Shown here: in pieces, positions 1-6,799 of the stretch | How the letters are laid out: each line of letters begins with the position of its first letter | Numbering within the stretch: the first letter of the stretch is position 1 | From: Ruixingdingia sedimenti | Lineage (GTDB): Bacteria; Pseudomonadota; Alphaproteobacteria; Rhodobacterales; Rhodobacteraceae | DNA: 6,885 bases | NCBI RefSeq assembly: GCF_031432425.1 | Contig: NZ_JAVKPH010000075.1 | Coordinates: forward strand, 1 to 6,885 | Reading direction: 5' to 3' | Notes under the pieces: model-generated | Seen by the model: only the letters and a program-made list of their open reading frames with translations | Databases searched by the model: none | Told to the model about the DNA's origin: nothing | Position numbers and translations under genes: made by a program

Positions 1-57
1 CGCATCGAGGACCTCATGCCCTGGCGCCACGCCCAGCCGTCAAGCCTCGCCGCATAG
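1..57 (+). CDS. tnpC: IS66-family transposase TnpC, C-terminal end (partial)
   Basis: Only the last 18 codons are in the window, entering open at base 1 and ending at TAG (55-57). The peptide reads RIEDLMPWRHAQPSSLAA. The R-I-(D/E)-(D/E)-L-(M/L)-P-W motif followed by a short Ala/Pro-rich tail is the signature of the extreme C-terminus of the IS66 TnpC (DDE) transposase, the IS66 C-terminal element. TnpC cuts and joins the element ends, and in complete IS66 elements it follows tnpA and tnpB. A matching IS66-type terminal inverted repeat 20 bases downstream (ending at 77) independently supports the call. The gene runs toward the minus-strand helicase operon (convergent). The catalytic region is outside the window, so whether the transposase is intact cannot be judged. 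Confidence 0.85.
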   Translation, partial: RIEDLMPWRHAQPSSLAA

Positions 58-77
58 GGCCTCGACGTCGCGCTTAC
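57..77 (+). repeat. IS66-type right terminal inverted repeat (IRR)
   Basis: Read inward on the minus strand from 77, the sequence begins GTAAGCGCGACGTCGAGG, matching the GTAAGCG opening shared by IS66-family termini. The outer boundary at 77 is well supported. The inner boundary is approximate because the left repeat is not in the window to align against. The repeat begins right after the transposase stop codon, a normal arrangement for these elements. Confidence 0.72.
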
Positions 78-85
78 GAAGCACT
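78..85. repeat. Putative 8-bp IS66 target-site duplication (right copy)
   Basis: GAAGCACT immediately follows the inferred IS66 terminus at 77, and IS66-family elements usually generate 8-bp duplications. Only one copy is visible, so this is a prediction from the element boundary. GAAGCA also recurs at 89-94, inside the neighbouring inverted repeat. Confidence 0.4.
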
Positions 86-124
86 GTGGAAGCAAGAGGG
101 GCCGAAGTCCTTCGTGCTTCCACA
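85..124 (-). terminator. Inverted repeat / stem-loop after the helicase gene, possible terminator
   Basis: The perfect 10-bp arms TGTGGAAGCA (85-94) and TGCTTCCACA (115-124) flank 20 bases. The interior contains a second small inverted repeat, CGAAG (103-107)/CTTCG (110-114), which can extend the hairpin tip. The structure starts 13 bases beyond the stop codon of the minus-strand helicase, where a terminator or 3'-end stabilising hairpin would be expected. No T-run follows on the minus strand (the next bases are GTGCTTCG), so it is not a canonical intrinsic terminator. GAAGCAC at 78-84 is also an exact reverse complement of 114-120, giving a competing pairing. It might instead be a binding site or a bidirectional hairpin. 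Confidence 0.4.
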
Positions 125-137
125 TGAGCAGTTGGGC

Positions 138-3100
138 TCAGCGCTCCTCGATGAAGACGCTGCACTCCTTCGAGTGAGACATCAGATTGTCGATTCCCGC
201 GGTCACGTCCCATCTCAGGTTGACCCTCGGCCCGTCATCGACGGTCTGAATCGTCACAACGCGATCATGGAAATGGCGATTGCGTGCAGAGCGGTGATGG
301 AGTTCGGGTGTAACCGTGATGCCGGCAGATCGCAGCTCAGCGCGTAACGCGCTCGACTGCGATTGCGGCGTATCCGGCTCGCCGTGATCGGGATTCCACA
401 CGACTGCAAGTCGCTCGATGTCGACGCCCGCTGACCCAGCGGCAGCGACAAAGCTCGCTAGGCGACGTCGGTTATGTGGGCGAACGCCGCACCAGGGATC
501 CTCGATTTCGAGCGCGACGCGGCGCCCTGCTACGCCTTGAAAGAGCGGTGTGAGCGCTCGGGCGGTGCCCGGACGGAAGCGGAAGACGCGCAAACGTTCT
601 GTGAGCCCAGCCAACGGACCCGGCAGCGTTCGGACGCTGTCCTGCACCGACGCAAGCCAGCTGTCGCCTGCTGAGCATGAAAAAAGGTGGCTGACCCCCT
701 CCAGTGGCCCGGCAAGAGCCGCCGCCGCGTCCTGCGATGCGTAGAACGCATCCACAGAGGCCTCTGCCCCGACACCCTTCAAGACAGACAGGCGAGGCGC
801 ATTCGCAACGGCCGACCCGTCGAGCGTGCCAAAGCGAAGCTGGCCGGATCGTTCGTATGGCGCCAAAGCATAGGCAATCTCACGATCGAGGCCTGTCGGG
901 GTACCTGCATCAACCGCACCCGGTGGAAGTAGATAGAGGGCATGCCTGTTCGAGGCTTCATCGAGCCAGTTTCGCAATGCCCGCGCGCTTGTGAGGGCCT
1001 CGGACCGATCTTCGGCCCCCCAGAGATCTGGCGAGGAAACAGCCACAAGCCCCGCTCCCTCGAGACGCACCCGCAGCGTCGCCGCGGCAGTCTGCGCTAC
1101 CGGGACCGCAGCGTCGGGGGCATGAGCGGGCCGCGGTGTCGACTCCGCAAGCAGGCCGCGCAACCAGCCAAACACAGGATGACGATCGAACTGATCCCAA
1201 TAGACCTGGTTGGAGTAGTCATTCAGGCACCGCGAGCAGCTCGTCTCGCAGGCTGCGCCACGAGGGCAATCAAGAACCGCGATCGCTCGACCCAGCAGCA
1301 CGCGGGCCGAGAAGCGAGAATCGTCGAGCAATCGACGGCAGTAGCCGGCACCGCCTGGGACTGAGTCCGATAGGATGACCAGCGGGGCCGCACCGAGAAG
1401 CTCAACGGTCGCGCGGAGGTCTTGTGGGTCAGTTTCAAGAATGTCCGCTGCCGCAAGTCTCAATGCCTCTGCCAGCGTTCTAAGGAAGCCATCCCGCGCC
1501 GCCCGCCGTTCAGTCTCCGTGGGGCGATCAGAAAAGTCTGGGACCGGCTGATCGATGCGGATCCCCCGAAGATCTGTCTCGAAAACATGTGCGAGGTCCA
1601 CGGGCCAGCGAAGGGATTCAACCTGGCACCGATCTCCGGTCCGCGGGTTCTCATGCACTGCCCGGATCTCTGCCCCGCCAAGCGCCTCTTGAGGCGCTGG
1701 TCTCGCGTGCTCGCACGACGGGCACCAAAGATAGCCCGCCCCCAGCGGCCCGCGGTTCAAGACGAGCATTCGTCCAGGCTGACTCCCCTCTGGTGCGATA
1801 GCCGGCGCGAAGAAATGCGTGACGCGTGCTAGGTCTGAAACTTGGAAGTCCTCAGGGCGGGCTCGCGTTAGAAGGCGCGCTTCGTCGACGGGTCGAACTC
1901 TTAAGCGTGTCGCGCCGGGGTCTCTACCTTGCCGGTCGGCATATGATGTCAGGAACCCCACCGGTTCAACGAAGGCACGGCGCGGGCCACTGGCCCGTGA
2001 ACCGCACTGAGGGCAGTTCTCCGCAAAATCATCCCGCTCGTGATGTGTTTCTGCATGCTGGCACGTCGGACAAACGCGATGGAAACCACGTTCCATCCAA
2101 GCATCACCGGTGCCTACCGTGGCTCTCCGTGCGATGCCCGCGGACGTCCAAATTCGGCCACCGGCCACGACTTCGGCCCCCGGCGCATACTCAGCGATCG
2201 CCATTGCTGCGTCTCGATCGAGCTGCAAAGCTCGATCATCCGAAGCGGTGCGAGCGCCTCGTTCCGTGACAATCTCTAGGTGAATCGAGTGAACCGGGAA
2301 GCTGTAAGTCGGTATGACGGCAGCACGCGACAGGGCCTCAACTAGGAATCGATCAAGATACCGACGCATGTCGCCCAAACGGCCATTCATGCGACCGGCA
2401 GCGCGGGAGCGGGCCTGCTCGTTCGCATCCGGATCATCGAGCGCGGCACGTGCCGTTTCGTAGGCGTCATTGAGCTCGCGCCAGCGAGCGCAAGTAGCCC
2501 GGATCCAGCGCGTTATCTCTGCGCGCGAGTGCTCAGTCAGTTCGCCCGCGACAAGGCCTACATGATCAACTCTTGCCGGGAGAGTGGACGCCATCCGCTC
2601 AGCAACCGTGCGTGCGGCAACACCGGCCTCCGAAGCGAGCCATGCTGAAAGGTCCGCCAGAAGAGTTGTCTCAGCCGCCTCGTCCAAGCGCTCGCCCAGC
2701 ACATCACGCAGACGCGGAGCTCCCGTGCGCTCGTGGCCTGCCAAGCGACGATCCAGCCAACCTGCCAACAGGCATGAGACCTGGTGCCGTCGGAAGAAGC
2801 TTGGGTTATCCAATGTCAGATATGGGGCGGGGGGGAGCGCCTCGAGATAGCCACGCAGATCGTTGAATTGTGCTTGGTCATATCGGCCGGACCTCGCCAT
2901 CATCAACGCAACAGGCGCGGCCTGCGCGCGGCGGCCAGCGCGACCGGCGCGCTGCTGATAGTTCGCAATGCCCGGCGGGACGTTCCGGCAGAAAACCGCT
3001 TCCAGCTCGCCCAGATCGACACCCATTTCCATTGTTGTGGTGCAGCTGAGCAAGTTGATTTCGCCCTGCCGGAACCGCTCCTCGATCTCGGATCGTTCCG

Positions 3101-6074
3101 TCGTCGATATGGCGGCGGTGTGCTCCCGAGCGATCCCGCTCAGCGGCTGCCCTTCATAACGAACGAGGTAATGGTTGCGTCTTCGCATCTCGTCCCGTTC
3201 TTCGGCTGAAACAGGAACTGTGCGCCCCGTACAGCGCCAGGCGGTACACACGCCCCCGAGATCGATCTGGCTGGACGCACCGCAACTTTCACAGCGGCGC
3301 AATTCTCCTTCCGGGGTCGCTGCGAAGCGCATGGCCGCCAAGTTCAGAACATGACCGTGTCCGCCGGGCAGCAGGAGACGGTGACGGGGCCGCGTCGCCT
3401 CCTCCCAGAAAGCCGAGAGCATGTCTCGCGCTTGGTCGTCTGGGATTCCGAGCCTGTCGATCAGCACCCACAGTGGCCGATTGGAGCGTCCCGGCTCTGA
3501 GAGCAACGTCCGCAGTCGCCGGCTCTGGTGAGTCCGCGACAACGACCACGAGATATCCGCGCTCGCCAACCCCTCACCCCACACGGACTCGTCTGTTAGG
3601 TCGATGTTCTCCAGCGTGTTGATCGCTCTCGATTGCCGAATGAGGTCGAGCAAAAAGCGGACCAGAGCCGGCACCAGGCCTCGATACTCAGGCGGAACCC
3701 TTTCGCTGAGTCGCTGAGCAATCCTCGCATCCCCCTCATATTGCACGGTGATGAGGCCGAGGGATTCAAGTGATAGTCGCAGTGGGCCACCGCAGAGTTC
3801 AGCTGCGATCAGGGCCATCAGGCGGTCTTTGGCGGCGCTGCTGCTCAGAGGTTCTGGATTGCGGCGATCATATAGCTTGAAGCCGGATCGCCTGAGCTGC
3901 GTCCAGACACCATCGCGCAGCCCCATGAGGTCCAAAGCTTCGTTGGTCTCTCGACGCAGCGCCTGGACCATAGCTGCACGGAGCGCTTGATCTCGAGCCG
4001 TACGCTCGAAGAATGGGGCGAAGAACGCCGCGTCCTGCCGGTTGTCCGCAAAGACGAGGAGGTTTCGCCCTTGCATCGGGGCTTCCGACGACCGCCCCTG
4101 CGGCGGAGGCAGGGCCTCGAGCAGTGCCTGCGCAGTTACCGACGCGAGCGCATCGTCACCAGGGTGGATCGGAGTAACAGGCTCAGCGAAGCGTCCGCCG
4201 GTCGCTCCGCAAGATAGGCATTTCCGGACGTAGCTGCGCCGTTCCTCGGCATCGTCGCGCATCGGGGCTTCGGCAAGGGAGAGCACGCCCTCCTCAGGGC
4301 CGTCGGCCAACTCGCCAGTGTTGGCGAAGAATTCGAAGGGAGGTTCCTCCTCGGGTTCCTCGTCCAGTTCGTCAGGGTCTATCTCTGTCGCGGCCTCTCC
4401 CGCCCTGATCAACCTCAAGACCCGGCGCCTCGCTCCGGGACTGATCTCGGGACGGGGGTGAAGCATTGTTCCATCGTCCCAGCCCTCGACGTAGGGCTCG
4501 CCGCAGTTGCGGCAGACGAGAAGGGGATAGGCCGGGGCACCGTCGATGTGCGTACCATTGCGAGAAAGCCTGAAGTCCGCCCAATTCTCGACGTCGCTTG
4601 CAGAAAGCTTTAGCGCGACACCCTCCACGCCCGAGGCGGCGAGATGAAAGCGTGCCGGGAGAAGTGGAAACGCGCCTGGGACGGAAGGTCGAGCCAGAAC
4701 GCCCAGTGAGATCAGAGCCGTTAGTGCTGTCCGCGCCGTCTCTCCAGACTCTGACGCAAAAACCCGCGCCGCGAGATCGGCGAATGGCAAAGCTCGCTCC
4801 TTGAGCGCACTGGCTACGTCGCGAACCTGTTTGATGCCAGCTAGCCGCGCAATAAGCGCTTCGCCGAACGGTTGCGCAGGGTCGAGGAGTAGCGCATCGA
4901 GGCCAGCTTCCCGCATCGCCTCGTTCCAGTCCTCGGTCAAATAGTCGACGTTTTCAGCTGCGAGGCACCCTTGCTCTCGTAGCTCCGAGAGTGTTCGTCC
5001 TGCTCTAACCCAATCGGCTGCGGAGAGTCCTTGTGGTTCCAGGCCGTCGGTGAGGGCTGGATGCAGTCGTCGTTCCGCGGTGATGACCGCCCCGTCTCCG
5101 CTTGGGAACGGTTCCCCGAACAGGTCTTCTGCGAAGCGTGCGAGTTCTTCGCGCTTCGCTGGATCGAGGCTTGCGGATGTCCCGACACAACGGATCTGTC
5201 CTTGGGGTATGCCGAGCCGCGCCTTCAGCTTTCGCAGGAGGAAGGCGACTTCGATGGCTTGAGCACCCGTATAGGTATGGACCTCGTCGAGGACGAGCCA
5301 ACGGACGTCCGCGCCGGCAAGCAATGCTCGGTTTCGCGGCAAGAGCAGGATGTGCTCGAGCATGGCGTAGTTGGTGACGAGGATGTGCGGCGGGGTCTGA
5401 AGCATCTCGCCCCTGGCAAGAAGCCAGTTTCGCGGAGCATGTCGAGCGTCGGGGAAGTCAGCCTGAAAGGTGGGCGTGGCGGTCAGCCGTCCTTCTTCGT
5501 CCGATCTCGTGGCATCAGAGCGCACTTGCCCGGTGAAGCGCCCGAGCGTGATGCCGGGGTCGCCAAGGTCCCGAAACAACAGTCGGGCGATACGGTGCAT
5601 CTGGTCGTTTGCGAGGGCGTTGAGAGGATAGACCAAAATTGCGCGAACGCCTGGCCGCTCCAGTTCTCCCTGACGCAGGAGATCGTCGATCAATGGGAAG
5701 AGAAAAGACTCCGTCTTGCCCGAGCCGGTACCCGTGGCGACCAGATAGTTTTCGTCGCGACCAATGGCTGCTGACTGGTGTAGGTGAAGCCGCCTACGCC
5801 AGAGGGATCGTCCCTCTGCACTTTCGGAGAGTGCCGACCACGCACCGTGCAGTGCCCCATTGCCCACCAGTTCTTCAATACTGCCGCCCTTCTCGAAGTC
5901 TGGCAGGCTCTCGACGAATGGGCCGCGCACCAATGCCGCGCGTGCGCATGCGTCGGCCACGGCGCGTGACAGTCGGGGCGCTCGCGCTGATGACACTGCG
6001 GCGGCAGTTGTAATGTACCGCGCCAGCGTCGCACCGAGGTTGTCCTTGAAACGGATTGGGTCGAGTTCGGTCAT
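138..6074 (-). CDS. Giant SF2 DEAD/DEAH-type helicase with DUF1998/MZB domain and MIT_C (PLD-like) C-terminus, DruE-like
   Basis: This is a 1978-residue ATP-dependent superfamily 2 helicase/translocase, presumably cytosolic and acting on DNA. RecA-like domain 1: Walker A ATGTGSGKT (113-121), Ia YPLNALANDQ (149-158), VTNYAMLE (233-240), Walker B DEVH (263-266), GTSAS (298-302). RecA-like domain 2: LLVFADNRQDAA (672-683), a long helical insertion (about 690-920), then TTTMEMGVD (1012-1020) and QRAGRAGRR (1041-1049) with the arginine finger. Paired cysteines suggest zinc sites: C521/C524 with C619/C622 (split by an acidic insert), C928/C931 with C943/C948, C1335/C1338 with C1354/C1357, and C1451/C1454 with C1483. 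The DUF1998/MZB signature is SVPGGAGYC (1571-1579) plus C1603, C1609, C1613, C1616 and CLNDYSN. After a Pro/Ala linker (about 1645-1665) and an unassigned segment (about 1668-1850), the end (1852-1978) has IEDPW, HDR and GID motifs like MIT_C of MITD1. Size and layout fit Druantia DruE-type helicases better than DISARM DrmA/DrmB or MrfA. The ATG start follows AAGGA at a 6-base spacing and overlaps the upstream stop as ATGA. All helicase motifs look intact. The helicase call is near certain; the defence role is inferred. Confidence 0.93.
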   Translation of the reverse strand: MTELDPIRFKDNLGATLARYITTAAAVSSARAPRLSRAVADACARAALVRGPFVESLPDFEKGGSIEELVGNGALHGAWSALSESAEGRSLWRRRLHLHQSAAIGRDENYLVATGTGSGKTESFLFPLIDDLLRQGELERPGVRAILVYPLNALANDQMHRIARLLFRDLGDPGITLGRFTGQVRSDATRSDEEGRLTATPTFQADFPDARHAPRNWLLARGEMLQTPPHILVTNYAMLEHILLLPRNRALLAGADVRWLVLDEVHTYTGAQAIEVAFLLRKLKARLGIPQGQIRCVGTSASLDPAKREELARFAEDLFGEPFPSGDGAVITAERRLHPALTDGLEPQGLSAADWVRAGRTLSELREQGCLAAENVDYLTEDWNEAMREAGLDALLLDPAQPFGEALIARLAGIKQVRDVASALKERALPFADLAARVFASESGETARTALTALISLGVLARPSVPGAFPLLPARFHLAASGVEGVALKLSASDVENWADFRLSRNGTHIDGAPAYPLLVCRNCGEPYVEGWDDGTMLHPRPEISPGARRRVLRLIRAGEAATEIDPDELDEEPEEEPPFEFFANTGELADGPEEGVLSLAEAPMRDDAEERRSYVRKCLSCGATGGRFAEPVTPIHPGDDALASVTAQALLEALPPPQGRSSEAPMQGRNLLVFADNRQDAAFFAPFFERTARDQALRAAMVQALRRETNEALDLMGLRDGVWTQLRRSGFKLYDRRNPEPLSSSAAKDRLMALIAAELCGGPLRLSLESLGLITVQYEGDARIAQRLSERVPPEYRGLVPALVRFLLDLIRQSRAINTLENIDLTDESVWGEGLASADISWSLSRTHQSRRLRTLLSEPGRSNRPLWVLIDRLGIPDDQARDMLSAFWEEATRPRHRLLLPGGHGHVLNLAAMRFAATPEGELRRCESCGASSQIDLGGVCTAWRCTGRTVPVSAEERDEMRRRNHYLVRYEGQPLSGIAREHTAAISTTERSEIEERFRQGEINLLSCTTTMEMGVDLGELEAVFCRNVPPGIANYQQRAGRAGRRAQAAPVALMMARSGRYDQAQFNDLRGYLEALPPAPYLTLDNPSFFRRHQVSCLLAGWLDRRLAGHERTGAPRLRDVLGERLDEAAETTLLADLSAWLASEAGVAARTVAERMASTLPARVDHVGLVAGELTEHSRAEITRWIRATCARWRELNDAYETARAALDDPDANEQARSRAAGRMNGRLGDMRRYLDRFLVEALSRAAVIPTYSFPVHSIHLEIVTERGARTASDDRALQLDRDAAMAIAEYAPGAEVVAGGRIWTSAGIARRATVGTGDAWMERGFHRVCPTCQHAETHHERDDFAENCPQCGSRASGPRRAFVEPVGFLTSYADRQGRDPGATRLRVRPVDEARLLTRARPEDFQVSDLARVTHFFAPAIAPEGSQPGRMLVLNRGPLGAGYLWCPSCEHARPAPQEALGGAEIRAVHENPRTGDRCQVESLRWPVDLAHVFETDLRGIRIDQPVPDFSDRPTETERRAARDGFLRTLAEALRLAAADILETDPQDLRATVELLGAAPLVILSDSVPGGAGYCRRLLDDSRFSARVLLGRAIAVLDCPRGAACETSCSRCLNDYSNQVYWDQFDRHPVFGWLRGLLAESTPRPAHAPDAAVPVAQTAAATLRVRLEGAGLVAVSSPDLWGAEDRSEALTSARALRNWLDEASNRHALYLLPPGAVDAGTPTGLDREIAYALAPYERSGQLRFGTLDGSAVANAPRLSVLKGVGAEASVDAFYASQDAAAALAGPLEGVSHLFSCSAGDSWLASVQDSVRTLPGPLAGLTERLRVFRFRPGTARALTPLFQGVAGRRVALEIEDPWCGVRPHNRRRLASFVAAAGSAGVDIERLAVVWNPDHGEPDTPQSQSSALRAELRSAGITVTPELHHRSARNRHFHDRVVTIQTVDDGPRVNLRWDVTAGIDNLMSHSKECSVFIEER

Positions 6075-6799
6075 GGACGTTCCTTGGCGATTTGCCAGAG
6101 CAATAGGTGGAAGGCGAAAAGCTCGGGGGCGAGGCGCAACATGAATGCAATGCTGGTGAGAGCTTGTGCTGGCGGCATGCCCGCCCGAGTGGAGACGGTA
6201 TCAACATACTCTGCCACCTCATTGAGGCGGCTTGCACGTGCAAAGCCAGAAAGCAATGCCGAGCCCCATAGATCCACCTGAGCCGGCTCCTCAGAGTCCT
6301 GACTGCGGCGCGGAGCAGGTGGACGAAGCTTTTCGGGTGCCAGGGTCCAGGCTGCATGCATCAACCGTTGCAGGGATCCTTGGCGCCGGCTGTTCGGTCC
6401 CTCTTCGGCCGTGTCATCGAGGAAGAGGCCAGCTGCGTCGAGCCGCTCGACTAGCCGGAGATGCGCAGCGCGCCAATGGTCTGGCCCGAGCAAAGGCGTC
6501 CCACGCCAGAACCATCCCGCCGATGGGTCACCGTCGACCAATGGCAGATTTCTGAAGAAGCGTGCTGGATCGAATCCCTCCAGTCTCGAGCCCTTGTCGC
6601 GCGCCGCCTGCAGGTTTCGGAAGGCCAGGTAGACTGTGGGATGGAGATGAGACAGCTCGCGCAGGCGCGCTGTATTGAGTGTGGCGAGCGCAGCCATCTC
6701 GGCGACACCAGGATCAACGGACGCCGCCAGAGCCGCGAATGCCTGCGGCGCTGCAGTGTATAGATCCGGAGCGAACTGCAGAGGGTGGAGGATCGGCAC
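6071..6799 (-). CDS. Uncharacterised 242-aa protein, partner of the DUF1998 helicase
   Basis: I do not recognise the family. The 242-residue product is soluble-looking and mostly helical, with no signal peptide, no cysteine pairs and no nucleotide-binding or nuclease motif visible. Its N-terminal half contains an aromatic/basic stretch (HPTVYLAFRNLQ 53-64, FFRNLPL 81-87, GWFWRG 95-100, DHWRAAHLRLVERL 107-120). A charged, Pro-rich linker (about 156-176) precedes a C-terminal helical part (177-240) ending in a hydrophobic, probably amphipathic stretch (211-237). The start is GTG at 6797-6799. It is the only common start codon between the upstream in-frame stop (6854-6856) and the ATG at residue 35 (6695-6697), and it lacks a clear Shine-Dalgarno sequence, so the start is uncertain. 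The TGA stop overlaps the helicase ATG (ATGA, 6071-6074), which implies translational coupling and a roughly matched supply of the two proteins. An adaptor, target-recognition or regulatory role for the helicase is an inference from this linkage alone. Confidence 0.8.
   Translation of the reverse strand: MPILHPLQFAPDLYTAAPQAFAALAASVDPGVAEMAALATLNTARLRELSHLHPTVYLAFRNLQAARDKGSRLEGFDPARFFRNLPLVDGDPSAGWFWRGTPLLGPDHWRAAHLRLVERLDAAGLFLDDTAEEGPNSRRQGSLQRLMHAAWTLAPEKLRPPAPRRSQDSEEPAQVDLWGSALLSGFARASRLNEVAEYVDTVSTRAGMPPAQALTSIAFMLRLAPELFAFHLLLWQIAKERP
6081..6085 (-). promoter_or_regulatory. Shine-Dalgarno site for the helicase gene
   Basis: AAGGA on the minus strand lies 6 bases before the helicase ATG (6072-6074), inside the 3' end of the 242-residue gene. 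It supports the chosen helicase start and fits reinitiation or coupled translation at the ATGA overlap. Confidence 0.65.

Larger units (their letters stand above)
1..77 (+). mobile_element. Right end of an IS66-family insertion sequence
   Basis: The stretch contains the transposase C-terminus, a 20-base non-coding tail and a terminus ending CGCGCTTAC at 69-77. IS66-family elements typically begin GTAAGCG and end CGCTTAC, so position 77 is the likely last base of the element. IS66 elements usually duplicate 8 bp of target, which would make GAAGCACT (78-85) the right-hand target copy; the left copy is outside the window. The element ends 60 bp from the stop codon of the large helicase gene, so the helicase coding sequence is not interrupted. 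Confidence 0.82.

Noticed and set aside
85..124. CRISPR-like or IS terminal repeat interpretation of the 10-bp inverted repeat
   Set aside because: There is a single inverted pair, with no repeated unit-spacer array. It does not resemble IS66 termini, which are already accounted for at 57-77.
114..347. 77-codon plus-strand open frame next to the IS66 end, as a possible IS passenger
   Set aside because: It lies outside the IS terminus at 77 and antisense to the conserved HDR/GID part of the helicase C-terminus; no ribosome site or motif.
942..1364. 140-codon plus-strand open frame
   Set aside because: It is antisense to the DUF1998/MZB cysteine cluster, which is clearly coding on the minus strand; the predicted peptide is low-complexity and Arg/Pro-rich, typical of a shadow.
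5031..5774. 247-codon plus-strand open frame
   Set aside because: It lies entirely antisense to the strongest part of the helicase (Walker A through the DEVH region and beyond). The minus-strand frame has unmistakable motifs, and the antisense product has no recognisable domain; long shadow frames are expected in GC-rich DNA.
138..6074. DISARM DrmA/DrmB, or DpdJ, as the identity of the helicase
   Set aside because: DISARM splits helicase and DUF1998 functions over DrmA and DrmB and carries a PLD protein (DrmC) and a methylase, none seen here. At 1978 residues the single chain is longer than I recall for DpdJ. A DruE-like description fits better but is not proven, so no gene symbol is given.
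5875..6357. 160-codon minus-strand open frame spanning the junction of the two genes
   Set aside because: It overlaps both genes in another frame. The peptide is Arg/Cys/Ser-rich without motifs, while the two overlapping genes have a coherent ATGA junction and ribosome site.
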